Source of the DNA: Eutreptiella sp. 'Long Island Sound 2002'
Taxonomy: Eukaryota; Euglenozoa; Euglenophyceae; Eutreptiales; Eutreptiaceae
NCBI GenBank assembly: GCA_964036045.1
Contig: OZ038380.1
Span: forward strand, 69,424,186-69,488,185
Direction: 5' to 3'
Length of the DNA stretch: 64,000 nucleotides
A program made the translations under genes and the position numbers. Under the pieces are notes generated by a model. The model was not told the DNA's origin, did no database searches, and saw only the letters and a list, made by a program, of their open reading frames with translations. Below, piece by piece: positions 35,263 to 46,500 of the stretch (the stretch's first letter is position 1; the number at the start of each line of letters is the position of its first letter).

Positions 35263-35866
35263 TCACACAAGGGGCACCAATTAGAGGGATAGGGACAAGG
35301 CACATGGAGTTGCTCGGCGGCCATTCCATCCCCTACATGAACAGCGACGGTCATATAGCAAACATTGCAAGAAACAATAGAAAGTGAATCGAGAGGTGTT
35401 GGGGGGAGGCCGGAGGAAACTTTAGCTGAGCACCCCATGGTGCCCATGCACGTTCACCAAGAGAGCAAAAAAGATGACAACATACAACATTTAATGAAGG
35501 AAAGAACGCCAAACTAGAGGTTCATTATGATCGTCAAAGTGTCCAATGAGCATTGCAAGCATGAACGTCATATTATTTTTGTAAGGTCTCTAATGATGCA
35601 ACGCATTTTGACTGTCGGTCTCCCACATGAACTGCACGTTGGCATATGTTTGCGACTCTTTACCCATGAGTGATGAGTAAGGTCCTTCATCACCACAAGG
35701 GTAGAGTTTCATAAGCAAAAGAAAAGGACGGTGCAGGCATATTCCATTGGTATCATCCGTGGCCACAAGGATCCTTGTGCCCGATTTTTTCGCACATGCC
35801 TCGCTACCGTCCGCAAAGCTTTGATTAGAGGACACCGTTCCAAACACAAAGGGCAAAAGAAAAACT
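35263..35866 (-). CDS. Unknown gene D, 5' exon beside the minisatellite
   Basis: The exon starts after a poly(C) tract ending in CAG (plus-strand poly(G) at 35867-35878) and reads FADGSEACAKKSGTRILVAT then YPCGDEGPYSSLMGKESQTY. TAG at 35590-35592 is read as Gln and the frame continues as RPYKNNMTFMLAMLIGHFDD. Further down a second frame carries SCNVCYMTVAVHVGDG and NWCPLCDTPKG and ends at a perfect donor, GTGAGT. The acceptor lies about 30 bp from the repeat flanking the array, so the whole array could sit in an upstream intron. Confidence 0.5.
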
Positions 35867-35881
35867 GGGGGGGGGGGGCAA

Positions 35882-35914
35882 AATCAGAAATGGCACACGG
35901 GTGGACCTAGTGGC
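35882..35914. repeat. Direct repeat flanking the minisatellite (left copy)
   Basis: aatcagaaatggcacacggg tggacctagtggc. It matches 51456-51487 (tatcagaaatggcccacaag tgggcccggtggc) in the same orientation with about six mismatches. The two copies lie just outside the two ends of the array. Confidence 0.75.
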
Positions 35915-35949
35915 TACATAGCCCCTACCGAGTCCACATCAGCCCAACA

Positions 35950-38484
35950 TATTGCCAGGCTAGATTGCGAGCCCCTAGCCCGCACTCAAGGGGCCATGCA
36001 ACAAAGCGTGGATTGCAAGTACCTAACCCCACCTCAAGGGCCCACGCAATCAGGCGTGAATTGCGAGTCCCTAGTCCCAACTCACGGCACAACGCAACAA
36101 AGCATGGATTGAGAGTCCCCAACCCCACCTCAAGGGCCCACGCAACAAAGCATGGACTGAGAGACCCGAATCACAACTCAACAGGCCACACAAGAAAGCG
36201 TGAATTGCGAGTCCCTAACCCCAAATCAACGCGCCATGCAATAAAGCGTCCATTGAGAGTCATGAATCCAAACGCAAGGAGCCACGCAACAAAGCAGGGA
36301 TTGAGAGTCCCTAACCCCAACTCAAGGGGCCACGCATCAAAGCGTGGACGGAGAGTCCCTAACAGCGACTGAAGTAGCCACGCAACAAAGAGTGTATTGC
36401 AAGACCCTAACCCCAACTCCACGGGCCACACAACAAAGCATGTATTACGACTCCCCAACGCCAACTCAAGGGGCCACGCAACAAAGCGTGGATTGCGAAT
36501 CCCTAACCCCAACTAACGGAGCCGCGCAACAAAGCGGCAATTGGAAGTCCCTAACCCCGAATCAAGGGGCCAGGCAACAAAGTATAGATTGGCAGTCTCT
36601 ATCGCTAACTCAACAAACCACGCAACAAAGCGTGGATTGCGGGTCCCTAACTCCAACTCAACGGGCCACGCAACAAAGCATGGATTGCGAGTCCCTAACT
36701 CCAACTCAAGGGCCCATGCAACAAAGCGTGCGTTGCAAGTCCCTAGCCCCAAATCCACCGGCCACGCAACAACCCATGGGTTGCGAGCCCCTAACCCCAA
36801 ATCAAGGGGCCACGCAACAAGGCGTGCACAATGAACCCCTAACGCGAACTCAAGGGAGCCACGGAACAAAGTGGATCGCAAGTCCCTAACCCCAACTCAA
36901 GGGGCCACGCAACAGGGCGTGGATTGCGACTCCCTAACCCCAACTAAAGGGGCCACGCGACAAAGCGTGGATTGAGAGTCCCTAACCCCAACTCAAGGGG
37001 CCACGCAACAAGGCGTGGATTGTGAATCCCTAACCCCAACTCAAAGGGCCACGCAACGAAGCGTGGCTTCAAAGTCCCTAACCCAACCTCAAGGTGCCAC
37101 CCAATGAAGCGTGGATGGTGACTTCCTAACCCCAACTAAAAGGGCCACACAACAAAGCGCGGATTGAGAGTCCCTAACCCCAAATCAAGGGGCCACGCAG
37201 CAAAGAATGGATTGCTAGTCCCTATCCCTAACTCAACAGGCCGCGCAGCAAAGCGTGGTTTGCGAGTTCCCAACCCCAACTCAAGGGGCCACGTAACAAA
37301 GTGTGGATGGTGAATCTCTAACCCTTGCGCAAGGGGCCACGCATGAAAGTGTGGATTGTGAGTCCCTAGCCCCAACGCAACAAGCCACACAACAAAGCAT
37401 GGATTGCGAGTCCAACTCCAGAGCCCAAGCAACGGAGCGTGGTTTGCGAATCCCTAACGGGGGCAAACAACAAAGGTGGGATTGTGAGTGCCTGATCCGA
37501 ACTCAGCGTGCCACGCAACAAAGCGTGAATGGATTGCAAGTCTCTAACCCCAACTCAAGGGGTCACGCAACAAAGCATGGATTGCGAGTCCCTAACCCCA
37601 ACTCAAGGGGGCCACGCAACAAAGAGTGGATTGCGAGGACCTAACCCGAACTCAACGTGCCACGCAACAAAGCGTGGATTGGAAGTCCATAACCCCAACT
37701 CAACGGGCCACACAACAAAGCATGGATTGGGACTGCCCAGCTCCAACTCAAGGGGGCACACAACAAAGAGTGGATTGTGGGTCCGTAACCCCAACTCAGT
37801 GCGCCAGGCAACAATGCGCGGATTGTGAGTCCCTAACCCCAACTGAACGGGCCGCGCAACAAAGCAAGGATTGCAATACCCTAACCCCAACTCAAGGGGC
37901 CATGCAACAAAGCCTGGCTGGATTGCAAATCCCTGACCCCAACTCAAGGGACCAAACAAAAAAGCGTGCATTGCAAGTCCCTCACCCCAACTCAACAAGC
38001 CACACAACAAAGCGTGCATTGCAAGTCCCTAACCCCAACGCTAGAAGCCACCCCACAAAGCGTGAAGGGATTGCGAGTCCCTAAACCCAACTGAAGGGGC
38101 CACACAACAAAGAGGGGAGGTGGACTCCCTAACCCCAACGCAACGGGCCACACCACAAAGCGTGGATAACGAGTCCCTAACCCCGACTCAGGTGGCCACA
38201 CAACAAAGAGTAGATTATGAGTCCCTCACCCCAACTCAAAGGGCCACGCAACAAAGCGTGGATTGTGAGTCCCCAACCTCGACTTAACGGGCCACGCAAC
38301 AAAACCTGGATTGACCGTCCAGAAACGCCAACTCAAAGGGCCACGCAACAAAGTGTGGATTGCGAGTCCCGAAAACCCAACTGGGGGGGCCACGCAACAA
38401 AGTGTGGATTGCGAATCCCTCAGCCCAACTGAACTGGCAACTCAACAAAGCGTGGATTGCACCTCGCTAACCCCAACACAAGCG
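35950..38484. repeat. 48-bp hairpin minisatellite, left part
   Basis: Tandem 48-bp units, consensus GGGGCCACGCAACAAAGCGT then GGATTGCGAGTCCCTAACCC then CAACTCAA. Each unit contains a 6-bp inverted repeat, CCACGC-AACAAA-GCGTGG. Because 48 is divisible by 3, both strands show 16-residue peptide repeats (for example SVDCESLTPTQGATQQ), which I regard as by-products. Variants are mostly CpG transitions: GCGAG to GTGAG, AAGCGTGG to AAGCATGG, CCACGC to CCACAC. The array is interrupted at 38485 by a retroelement. Confidence 0.95.
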
Positions 38485-39716
38485 GCGAAGACTTCCTGTG
38501 CACATTCATGGATTCATTTGGCCAACCGTTGATCCCAAAGTTCCGCCTACTGGTCAAAACCCATAAGAGTATGATGATTACCACCTATGGTGGCTTCGCG
38601 TCGAGACCCCTTGTCGGGATGTTCCAATGGGCTACTACGCCCTGCTCTGTACTCATTGGAGTGCCTGGCCTAATCGTGCTCAAGATCGACCGTGCACAGC
38701 ACCCATTATCTGCTCCACTGGTTGACTCGTATGAGCTCCTGGCCAGATTGCGCTCAGTGCAGGACTCTACTTTGGACTCACGCTGGCGCTGCTCCACCAT
38801 CGACGTCTCTGCCATGTGCACCCGAATCACGTGGGCCCATGTGGTCCACACGTTCAATTACTGGCGCTCTTTGTATCAAACTTGGGACCGTGCTGATTTG
38901 ATAGTGTCTTCTCACGAGTTAAGCATTTTAGATTTTGTCTTCGCTCCTGTTTCTGAAAATTGTGTGGATACACTGATCGCTTCAATCCCGTACCTGGACA
39001 ACACGTGTGAGAACAATGCTGTCGGCCTCCTCATGCTTAACTATGTATTCCACCACACGATTTTTTTAAATCCTGGTGTAGAAATATACCATCAGTGTCA
39101 GGGCTGGCCTTTGGGCACCAATGCTGCCCCTGCCTGGGCACAACTCACCCTGCGAAGTTTTGAGTCTGCACACTTGAACAGAAGTGACCTCATGTTATTC
39201 CCGTTCTTGGATGATGGCCCGATCTTACATGGCTGCACCCATGATCAGTTAAAAGAAGCCCTCTCTAGTACCTATCCTCCCAACCTGCCTTTCTCTTTTG
39301 ATTCAGTGGATTGTGTGTCTGACATTACCTTCCTTGGCATCCACATTGTCGAATTATGCCCCTTGCGCACTCCAATTTTCTGGAAACCCAAACACACTTG
39401 CTCGTACATTAGCTGGGGGTCCAATATACCAAGACATATAAAGACAGCATGGATCCGAGGGGAGTTCATCCGCTACATTCGTGTGTGTTCTTCCCTCTCC
39501 TTCTACCATCTTTTTTGCACTCGCCTGATTAGAGCACTACACTTCCTGGGGTACCCTGCCTTTGTCATTGAACGTCAATACATACATTGGTCTGACAGGT
39601 GGAAATTCCTGATCTTGCACCGTGACATGCCTGATTTCACTGCAGCCCAGGGTCCTGCAGCAGCTGTTGCTGCCCCCCCCCCCCCCCCAAAGAGGGGCCT
39701 CGCTCAGCCAAGCTGA
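38485..39716 (+). CDS. Penelope-like reverse transcriptase, N-terminally truncated
   Basis: The open frame enters from the satellite; element sequence begins near EDFLCTFMDSFGQPL. RT blocks in order: PKFRLLVKTHK (the KxHK motif of PLE RTs), FASRPLVGMFQ, a catalytic-region block IDVSAMCTRITWAHVV, the YHQCQGWPLGTNAAPAWAQL block, the active-site block LMLFPFLDDGPILHG with its two Asp, FLGIHIVELCPL, and the thumb-like block KPKHTCSYISWGSNIPRHIK then WIRGEFIRYIRVCSS ending in LGYPAFVIE. PLEs copy RNA at exposed DNA 3' ends. The frame ends at TGA 39714-39716 just after a poly(C) tract (about 39674-39688), where an indel would restore the rest. Confidence 0.88.
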
Positions 39717-40307
39717 ACGGTTGGGGGCCCCCGCCATCGACGGTCTTTCTTCCGGAGTTCATGTCCTGAGGGTCAGGTATCACTCAGCCCTGCCACTTCT
39801 GTGGCCCACAGCTGTCCACAACCTGAGATCTAATCTTACTTTTGCGCGAAGTATGCGTCTGTTTGCAATTTTAAGACCACTGCCCAGCCTAAAACAGCTT
39901 TTCCGCCGGTGGCTCATGCGCGCGCTGGACTCAGCGCCCACTCAGTGAATTTCTGTCTGCGGTGTACTATTTGTGGCCTGTTAATTGCTGTTGACCCTCA
40001 ATTTCTCATAATGTGTAGCCTAGTCAAATCCATTGATGCATCTCCTTGCAACAACCGTTGTCTCCTTAGGCCAAACCTAGATTGCCAACACTTGTACTTC
40101 TTCGGTGTTGATGAACCAAAAGCATGTAGGAAAGCAGACAACCGACACAGGCCGAAAGAAGAACACACGGCGAAGCGTAGAGGGGTCAATCCATGCACGC
40201 AACACAATGCTCCACGTACCCCGTTGTTTTTGATCTATGTGTGTAGCTTGCTGCGGGTGTTGGACACTTGGGCATTGCCCCCTTTTTTGCGCCCTTCGGT
40301 ACCTTGA
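39717..40307 (+). pseudogene. PLE RT C-terminus and linker, out of frame
   Basis: The next frame (+1 relative to the RT) continues plausibly as VHVLRVRYHSALPLLWPT then LRPLPSLKQLFRRWLMRAL, matching the end of PLE RTs, and stops at TGA near 39946. A third frame gives SVNFCLRCTICGLLIAVDPQ with CxxC and later Cys residues, like the Cys-containing linker that precedes the GIY-YIG endonuclease in PLEs, and ends at TGA 40305-40307. No GIY-YIG signature is visible, so the endonuclease is absent or decayed. Confidence 0.6.
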
Positions 40308-40384
40308 CGTGGTAGAGTTGGGTGGTGGTGGGGATCTGATGTAAATATTTGCTGCATGCTTGAATTGTTTTAATTTCAGCATTT

Positions 40385-40429
40385 CACAACTGATGAGGGC
40401 TTTGTTGTAAAGCCGAAACGCGTATTGTG
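40385..40429 (+). ncRNA. Hammerhead ribozyme, type I with minimal stem III
   Basis: All core elements are present in order. Stem I 5' strand CACAA (40385-40389). Core CTGATGA (40390-40396). Stem II GGCTTT/AAAGCC (40398-40403 and 40409-40414) with a GTTGT loop and one extra G. Core GAAA (40415-40418). Tiny stem III AC-GC-GT (40418-40423). Predicted cleavage after GUA at 40424. Stem I 3' strand TTGTG (40425-40429) pairs exactly with CACAA. Such minimal-stem-III hammerheads are known in PLEs. A further hairpin, AATACACA/TGTGTATT at 40458-40480, follows. Confidence 0.88.
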
Positions 40430-40561
40430 GCACAACACTCTGGGGATCATTGATCACAATACACATCCGCCCTGTGTATTGCTTGGGGTCGCAGGTTGAG
40501 GTCTCCGTTGGCTTCCCGTTGGTGGTTGGAGGGTATTTTGTCGAAAGGCTATTTTTAAACA

Positions 40562-43500
40562 AAAGCAAGCGTGAATGAATTGCGAGACCCTAATCCCAAG
40601 TCAAGGGGCCACACAACAAAGCGTGGATGGCAAGTCCCAAACCCCAACTCAACGGGCTAGGGAACAAAGCGGGGATTGCAAGTCCCTAACCCCACCTCAA
40701 GGGGGCCACACAACAAAGCAAGGATTGCGAGTCCCTAACCCCAACTCAAGGGGGCCACGCAACAAAGAGTGGATTGCAAGTCTCTAACCCTAACTCAACG
40801 TGTCAGTCAACAAAGCGTGGATTGGAAGTCCATAACCCCAACTCAACGGGCCACACAACAAAGCGTGGATTGGGACTGCCTAACTCCAACTCAAGGGGGC
40901 ACACAACAAAGAGTGGATTGTGGGTCCGTAACCCCAACTCAGTGCGCCAGGCAACAAAGCGCAGATTGTGAGTCCCTAAACCTAACTAAACGGGCCGCGC
41001 AACAAAGCGAGGATTGCAAAACCCTAACCCCAACTGAAGGGGCCAAGCAACAAAGCGTGGCTGGATTGCAAATCCCTGACCCCAACTCAAGGGGCCACAC
41101 AACAAAGCGTGCATTGCAAGTCCCTAACCCCAACTCTAGAAGCCACCCCACAAAGCGTGAAGGGACTGTGAGTCCCTAACCCCAACTAAAGGGGTCACAC
41201 AACAAAGAGGGGAGTTGGACTCCCTAACCCCAACTCAACGGGCCACGCAAGAAAGCGTGGATGGCGAGTCCCTAATCCCAACTCAGGTGGCCACGCAACA
41301 AAGCGTGGATTGTGAGTCCCTCACCCCGACTCAACGGGCCACGCAACAAAGCGTGGATTGTGAGTCCCTCACCCCGACTCAAAGGGCCACGCAACAAAGC
41401 GTGGATTGCAAGTCCCTAAGCCCAACTGAACTACCCACTCAACAAAGCGTGGATTGCACCTCGCTAGCCCCAACGTGAGGGGCCAAGCAACAAAGCGTGA
41501 ATGGAATGCGAGACCCTAGTCCCAACTGAAGGGGCCACACAACAAAGTGTGGATGGCGACTCCCGAACCCCAACTCAACGGGCCACGCAACAAAGCGTGG
41601 ATTGCGAGTCCCTAACCCCAACTCAAGGGGGCCACACAACAAGGGGTGGATTATGAGTCTCTAACAACAACTTGAGGGGCGACACAACAAAGCAGGATTG
41701 CCAGGGCCTAACCAAAATTCAACGTTTCGTGCGTCCTGCACGGGTCGCCCCTATCCCGCCCCCTTGTGTTTGGGTGGTTTGATTCCTACTGTACACTTCG
41801 GGGACCCCTCTTCCTGGCCCGGCCCCCGTTTCCGATCCCATTACCAATGCCTATACCCCACCGGGCCGCCTGCATCCTACGTGTATACGCCACCCTGCCG
41901 CTTGCAACCCTGTGGCGCTTGCCGGCAGCTCCATTTCTTGCCTCTTGCGCCGATTGCTTCTATTCCTTCTCCCGCTGCCTCTTCACTCAGTGCTGTGTGT
42001 CCTCTGGCGGTGCATTGACTTTTTTTTGTGGTTTGTTTTTTTTTGCGCATCCCGTGCCCCCCCCCTGCTTTCCATCTGCGTGTCCTGTCCTGTGGTTTCC
42101 TGTCTCTTCGGTGTTTTTTTCTACCCTCCTCAGGCCACACAACAAGACGTGGGTTGTAAGTCCCTTCCCGCAAATCGACCGGCCAGGCAACAAAGCGTGG
42201 CTTGTGAGTCCCTAACCCAAGCTCAAGGGGCCACGCACCAAAGCATGGATTGCGAGTCCCTAACCTCAAATCAATGGGCCACGCCACAAAGCGTGGATTT
42301 TGAGTCGCTAACAACAACTCAAGAAGCCACGCAACAAAGCGTGGATGGACTACCAGCCCCAAAAACGGACTCAAAGGGTCACGCAATAAAGTGCAGAGGC
42401 CACACAACAAGGGCGTGCATTGCGAGTCCGTAACCCCAACTCAAGCGGCCACGCAACAAACGGTCAATGGATTGGGAGTCCTTAACCCCAACTCAAGGGG
42501 CCACACAACAAAGCATGGATTGCGAGTCCCTAACCCCAACTCAAGGGGGCCATGCAACAAAGCGTGGATTGGAAGTCCACAACCCCAACTCAACGGGCCA
42601 CACAACAAAGCGTGGATTGGGACTGCCTAACTCCAACTCAAGGGGGCACACAACAAAGAGTGGATTCTGGGTCCCTAACCCCAACTCAGTGCGCCACGCA
42701 ACGATGGGCGGATTGTGAGTCCCTAACCCCAACTGAACGGGCCGCGCAACAAAGCGAGGATCGCAAGACCCTAACCCCAACTCAAGGGGCCACGCAACAA
42801 AGCGTGGCTGGATTGCAAATCCCTGACCCCAACTCAAGGGGCCCAACAAAAAAAAGTGGATTGCAAGCCCCTCACCCCAACTCAAGGGGCCACACAACAA
42901 AGCCTGCATTGCAAGTCCCTAAACCCAACTCAAGAAGCCACGCCACAAAGCGTGAAGGGATTGCGAGTCCCTAATCCCAACTAAAGGGGCCACACAACAA
43001 AGAGGGGAGTTGGACTCCCTAACCCCAACTCAACGGGCCACGCAACAAAGCGTGGCTTGCAAGTCCCTAACCCCAACTCAACGAGCAACGCCACAAAAGG
43101 TGGATAGCGAGTCCCTAACCCCATCTCAGGTGGCCACGCAACAAAGCGTGGATTGTGAGTCCCTCAGTCCGACCCAAAGGACCACACAACAAAGCGTGGA
43201 TTGTGAGTCCCCAACCTCAACTCAACGGGCCACGCAACAAAGCGTGGATTGAGAGTCCCGAAAGCTCACTCAAAGGGCCACGCAACAAAGCGTGGATTGC
43301 GAGTCCCTAAACCGAACTGAACTACCCAATCAACAAAGCGTGGATTGCACCTCACTAACACCAACGCAAGGGCCCAAGCAACAAAGCATGAATGGAATGC
43401 GAGACCCTAATCCCAACTCAAGGGGCCACAGAACAAATCGTGGATGGTGACTCCCGAACCCCAACTCAACGGACCACGCAACAAAGCGTGGATTGCGGGT

Positions 43501-46500
43501 CCCTAACCCAAAATCAAGGGGCCACGCAACAAAGTGTGGATTGTGAGTCCCTAACCTCAACTCAATGGGCCACGCCACAAAGCGTGGATTGCGAGTCCCT
43601 AACCTCAACTCAAGGGGGCCACGAAACAAGGCGTGGATTATGAGTCTCTAAAAACAATTTGAGGGGCGACGCAACAAAGCACGGATGGCCAGGGCCTAAC
43701 CCCAATTCAACAGGCCACGCAACAAGACGTGGATTGCGAGCCCCTTCCCGCAAATCGACCAGCCACGCAACAAAGCGTGGATTGTGAGTCCCTAACCCAA
43801 AATCAAGGGGCCACGCAACAAAGCATGGATTGCTAGTCCCTAACCTCAACTCAATGGGCCACACCACAAAGCGTGGATTTTGAGTCCCTAACCCCAACTC
43901 ATCAAGCTACGCAACAAAGCGTGAATGGTTTGCCAATCGCTAACTCCAACTCAACGGGCCACGCAACAAAGCGTGAAGGAATTGCAAGTCCGCAACCCCA
44001 AGTCGAGGGGCCACGCAACAAAGCGTGGCTTGCGAGGCCCTAACCCCAACACAACGGGCCACGTAACAAAGCGTGAATTGACAACCAGACCCGAAACCCA
44101 ACTCAAAGGGCCACGCAACAAAGTGCAGAGGCCACACAACAAGGGCGTGCATTGCGAGTCCGTGACCCCAACTCAAGGGGCCACAAAACAAAGGGTCAAG
44201 GGATTAGGAGTCCCTAACCCCAACTCAAGGGGCCACACAACAAAGCGTGGATTGCGAGTCCCTAACCCCAACTCAAGGCGCCACACAAAAAAGCGTGGAT
44301 TGCGAGTCCCTAACCAGAACTCAACGTGCGACGCAACAAAGCGTGGATAGAGTCCATAACCCCACCTCAACAGGCCACACAACAAAGCATCGATTGGGAT
44401 TGCCTACCTCCAACTCAAGGGGGCACATAACAAAGTGCGGATTGTGAGTCCCTAAACCTAACTGCACATGCCGCGCAACAAAGCGAGGATTGCAAGACCC
44501 TAACCCGAACTCAAGGGGCCACGCAACAAAGCGTGGCTGGATTGCAAATCACTGACCCCAACTCAAGGGGCCAAACAAAAAAGAGTGGACTGCAAGTCCC
44601 TAACCCCAACTCAAGGGGCCACACAACAAAGCGTGCATTGCAAGTCCCCAACCCCAAGTCTAGAAGCCAAGCCACAAAGCGTGAAGAGACTGCGAGTCCC
44701 TAATCCCAACTAAAGGGGCCACACAACAAAGAGTGGAGTTGCACTCCCTAACCCCAACTCAACGGGCCACGCCATTAAGCATGGATAGCGAGTCCCTAAC
44801 CCCAACTTAGGTGGCCACGCAACAAAGCGTCCATTGTGAGTCCCTTACCCCAACTCAAAAGGCCACACAACAAAGCGTGGATTGTGAGTCCCCAACCTCA
44901 ACTCAACGGGCCACACAACAAAGCGTGGATTGGTAGTCCGGAAACGCCAACTCAAGGGGCCACGCAACAAAGCGTGGATTGCAAGTCCCTAAGCCCAACT
45001 GAACTAGCCACTCAACAAAGCGTGGATTGCACCTCACTAACCCCAAAGCAAGGGGCCAAGCAACAAAGCGTGAATGCAATGCGAGACCCTAGTCCGAACT
45101 CAAGGGGCCATAGAATAAAGCGTGGATGGCAACTCCCGAACCCCAACGCAACGGGCCACGCAACAAAGCGTGGATTGCGAGGCCCTAACCCCAACGCAAT
45201 GGGCCACGCAACAAAGCGTGGATTGTGAGTCCGTAACGCCAATTCACCGGGACACGCAACACCTGCTCCGAAACCCAACTCAAAGGGCCACGCAACAAAG
45301 TGCAGAGGCCACACAACAAGGGTGTGCATTGCGAGTCCATAACCCCAACTCAAGGGGCCACGCAACAAAGGGTGAATGGATCGGGAGTCCTTGACCCCAA
45401 CTCAAGGGGCCACACAACAAAGGGTGGATTGCGAGTCCCTGACCCCACCTGAAGGGGACACAACAAAGCGTGGATTCAGCGTCCCTAACCCCAATTGAGG
45501 GGGCCACGCAACAATGCAAATTGTGGGTCCCTAACCCCAACTCCACGGGGCACGCAACAAAGCGTGGATTGCTAGTCCGTAACCCCAACTCAAGGAGCCA
45601 GACAACAAAGCGTGCATTGCGAGTCTCTAACTCCAACTCAAGGAGCCACGCAACAAAACGTGGCTTGCGAGTCCCTTACCCTAACTCAACGGGCCACGCC
45701 ACAAAGCGTGGATTGTGGGTCCCTAACCCAAACTCAAGTGGCCATGCAACAAAGTATGGATTGAGAGTCCATAACCCAAACTCAAGGGGCCACACAACAA
45801 AGCGTGGATTGTGAGTCCCCAACCTCAACTCGACGGGCCACACAACAAAGCGTGGATTGGGAGGCCCGAAACCCCACTGAAGGGGCCACGCAACAAGGCA
45901 TGGATTATGAGTGTCTAACAACAACTTGAGAGGCGACGCAACAAAGCATGGATTGCCAGGGCCTAACCCCAATTCAACAGGCCATGCAACAATACGTGGA
46001 TTGCGAGCCCCTAACCTCAACTCAATGGGCCACGCCACAAAGTGGGGATTCTGAGTCCCTAACCCAAACTCATCAAGCTACGCAACAAAGCGTGAATGGA
46101 TTGCCAATCGCTAAGCCGAACTCAACGGGCCACGCAACAAGACGTGGAGGGATTGCAAGTCCGTAACCCCAACTCAAGGCGCCACGCAACAAAGCGTGGC
46201 TTGCGAGGCCCTAACCCCAACTCAACGGGCCACGCAACAAAGCGTGGATTGTGAGTCCGTAACCCCAACTCACCGGGACACGCAACACCTGCTCCGAAAC
46301 CCAACTCAAAAGGCCACGCAACAAAGTGCAGAAGCCACACAACAAGGGTGTGCATTGCGAGTCCGTAACCCCAACTCAAGGGGCCACGCAACAAAGGGTG
46401 AATGGATTGGGAGTCCTTGACCCCAACTCAAGGGGCCACACAACAAAGGGTGGATTGCGAGTCCCTGACCCCACCTGAAGATGCCACAACAAAGCGTGGA

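Larger units (their letters stand above)
38485..40565 (+). mobile_element. 5'-truncated Penelope-like retroelement (PLE)
   Basis: A non-satellite insert within the minisatellite. It holds a Penelope-type reverse transcriptase lacking its N-terminus, its C-terminal part in a shifted frame, and a hammerhead ribozyme near the 3' end, which is characteristic of PLEs. CAAGCG occurs at both edges (38479-38484 and 40566-40571) and may be a 6-bp target duplication, although the surrounding repeat makes chance similarity possible. No GIY-YIG endonuclease motif was found. The frame break and truncation suggest a dead copy. Confidence 0.85.

Noticed and set aside
36344-36889. ORFs of up to about 180 aa with 16-residue repeats in the minisatellite
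   Set aside because: Open frames exist on both strands simply because 48 is divisible by 3. CpG decay introduces TGA, there are no consistent starts, and the frames differ between neighbouring stretches.
39950-40310. GIY-YIG endonuclease of the PLE
   Set aside because: Only CxxC linker-like residues are visible; no GIY or YIG signature or downstream catalytic Arg/Glu pattern in any frame.
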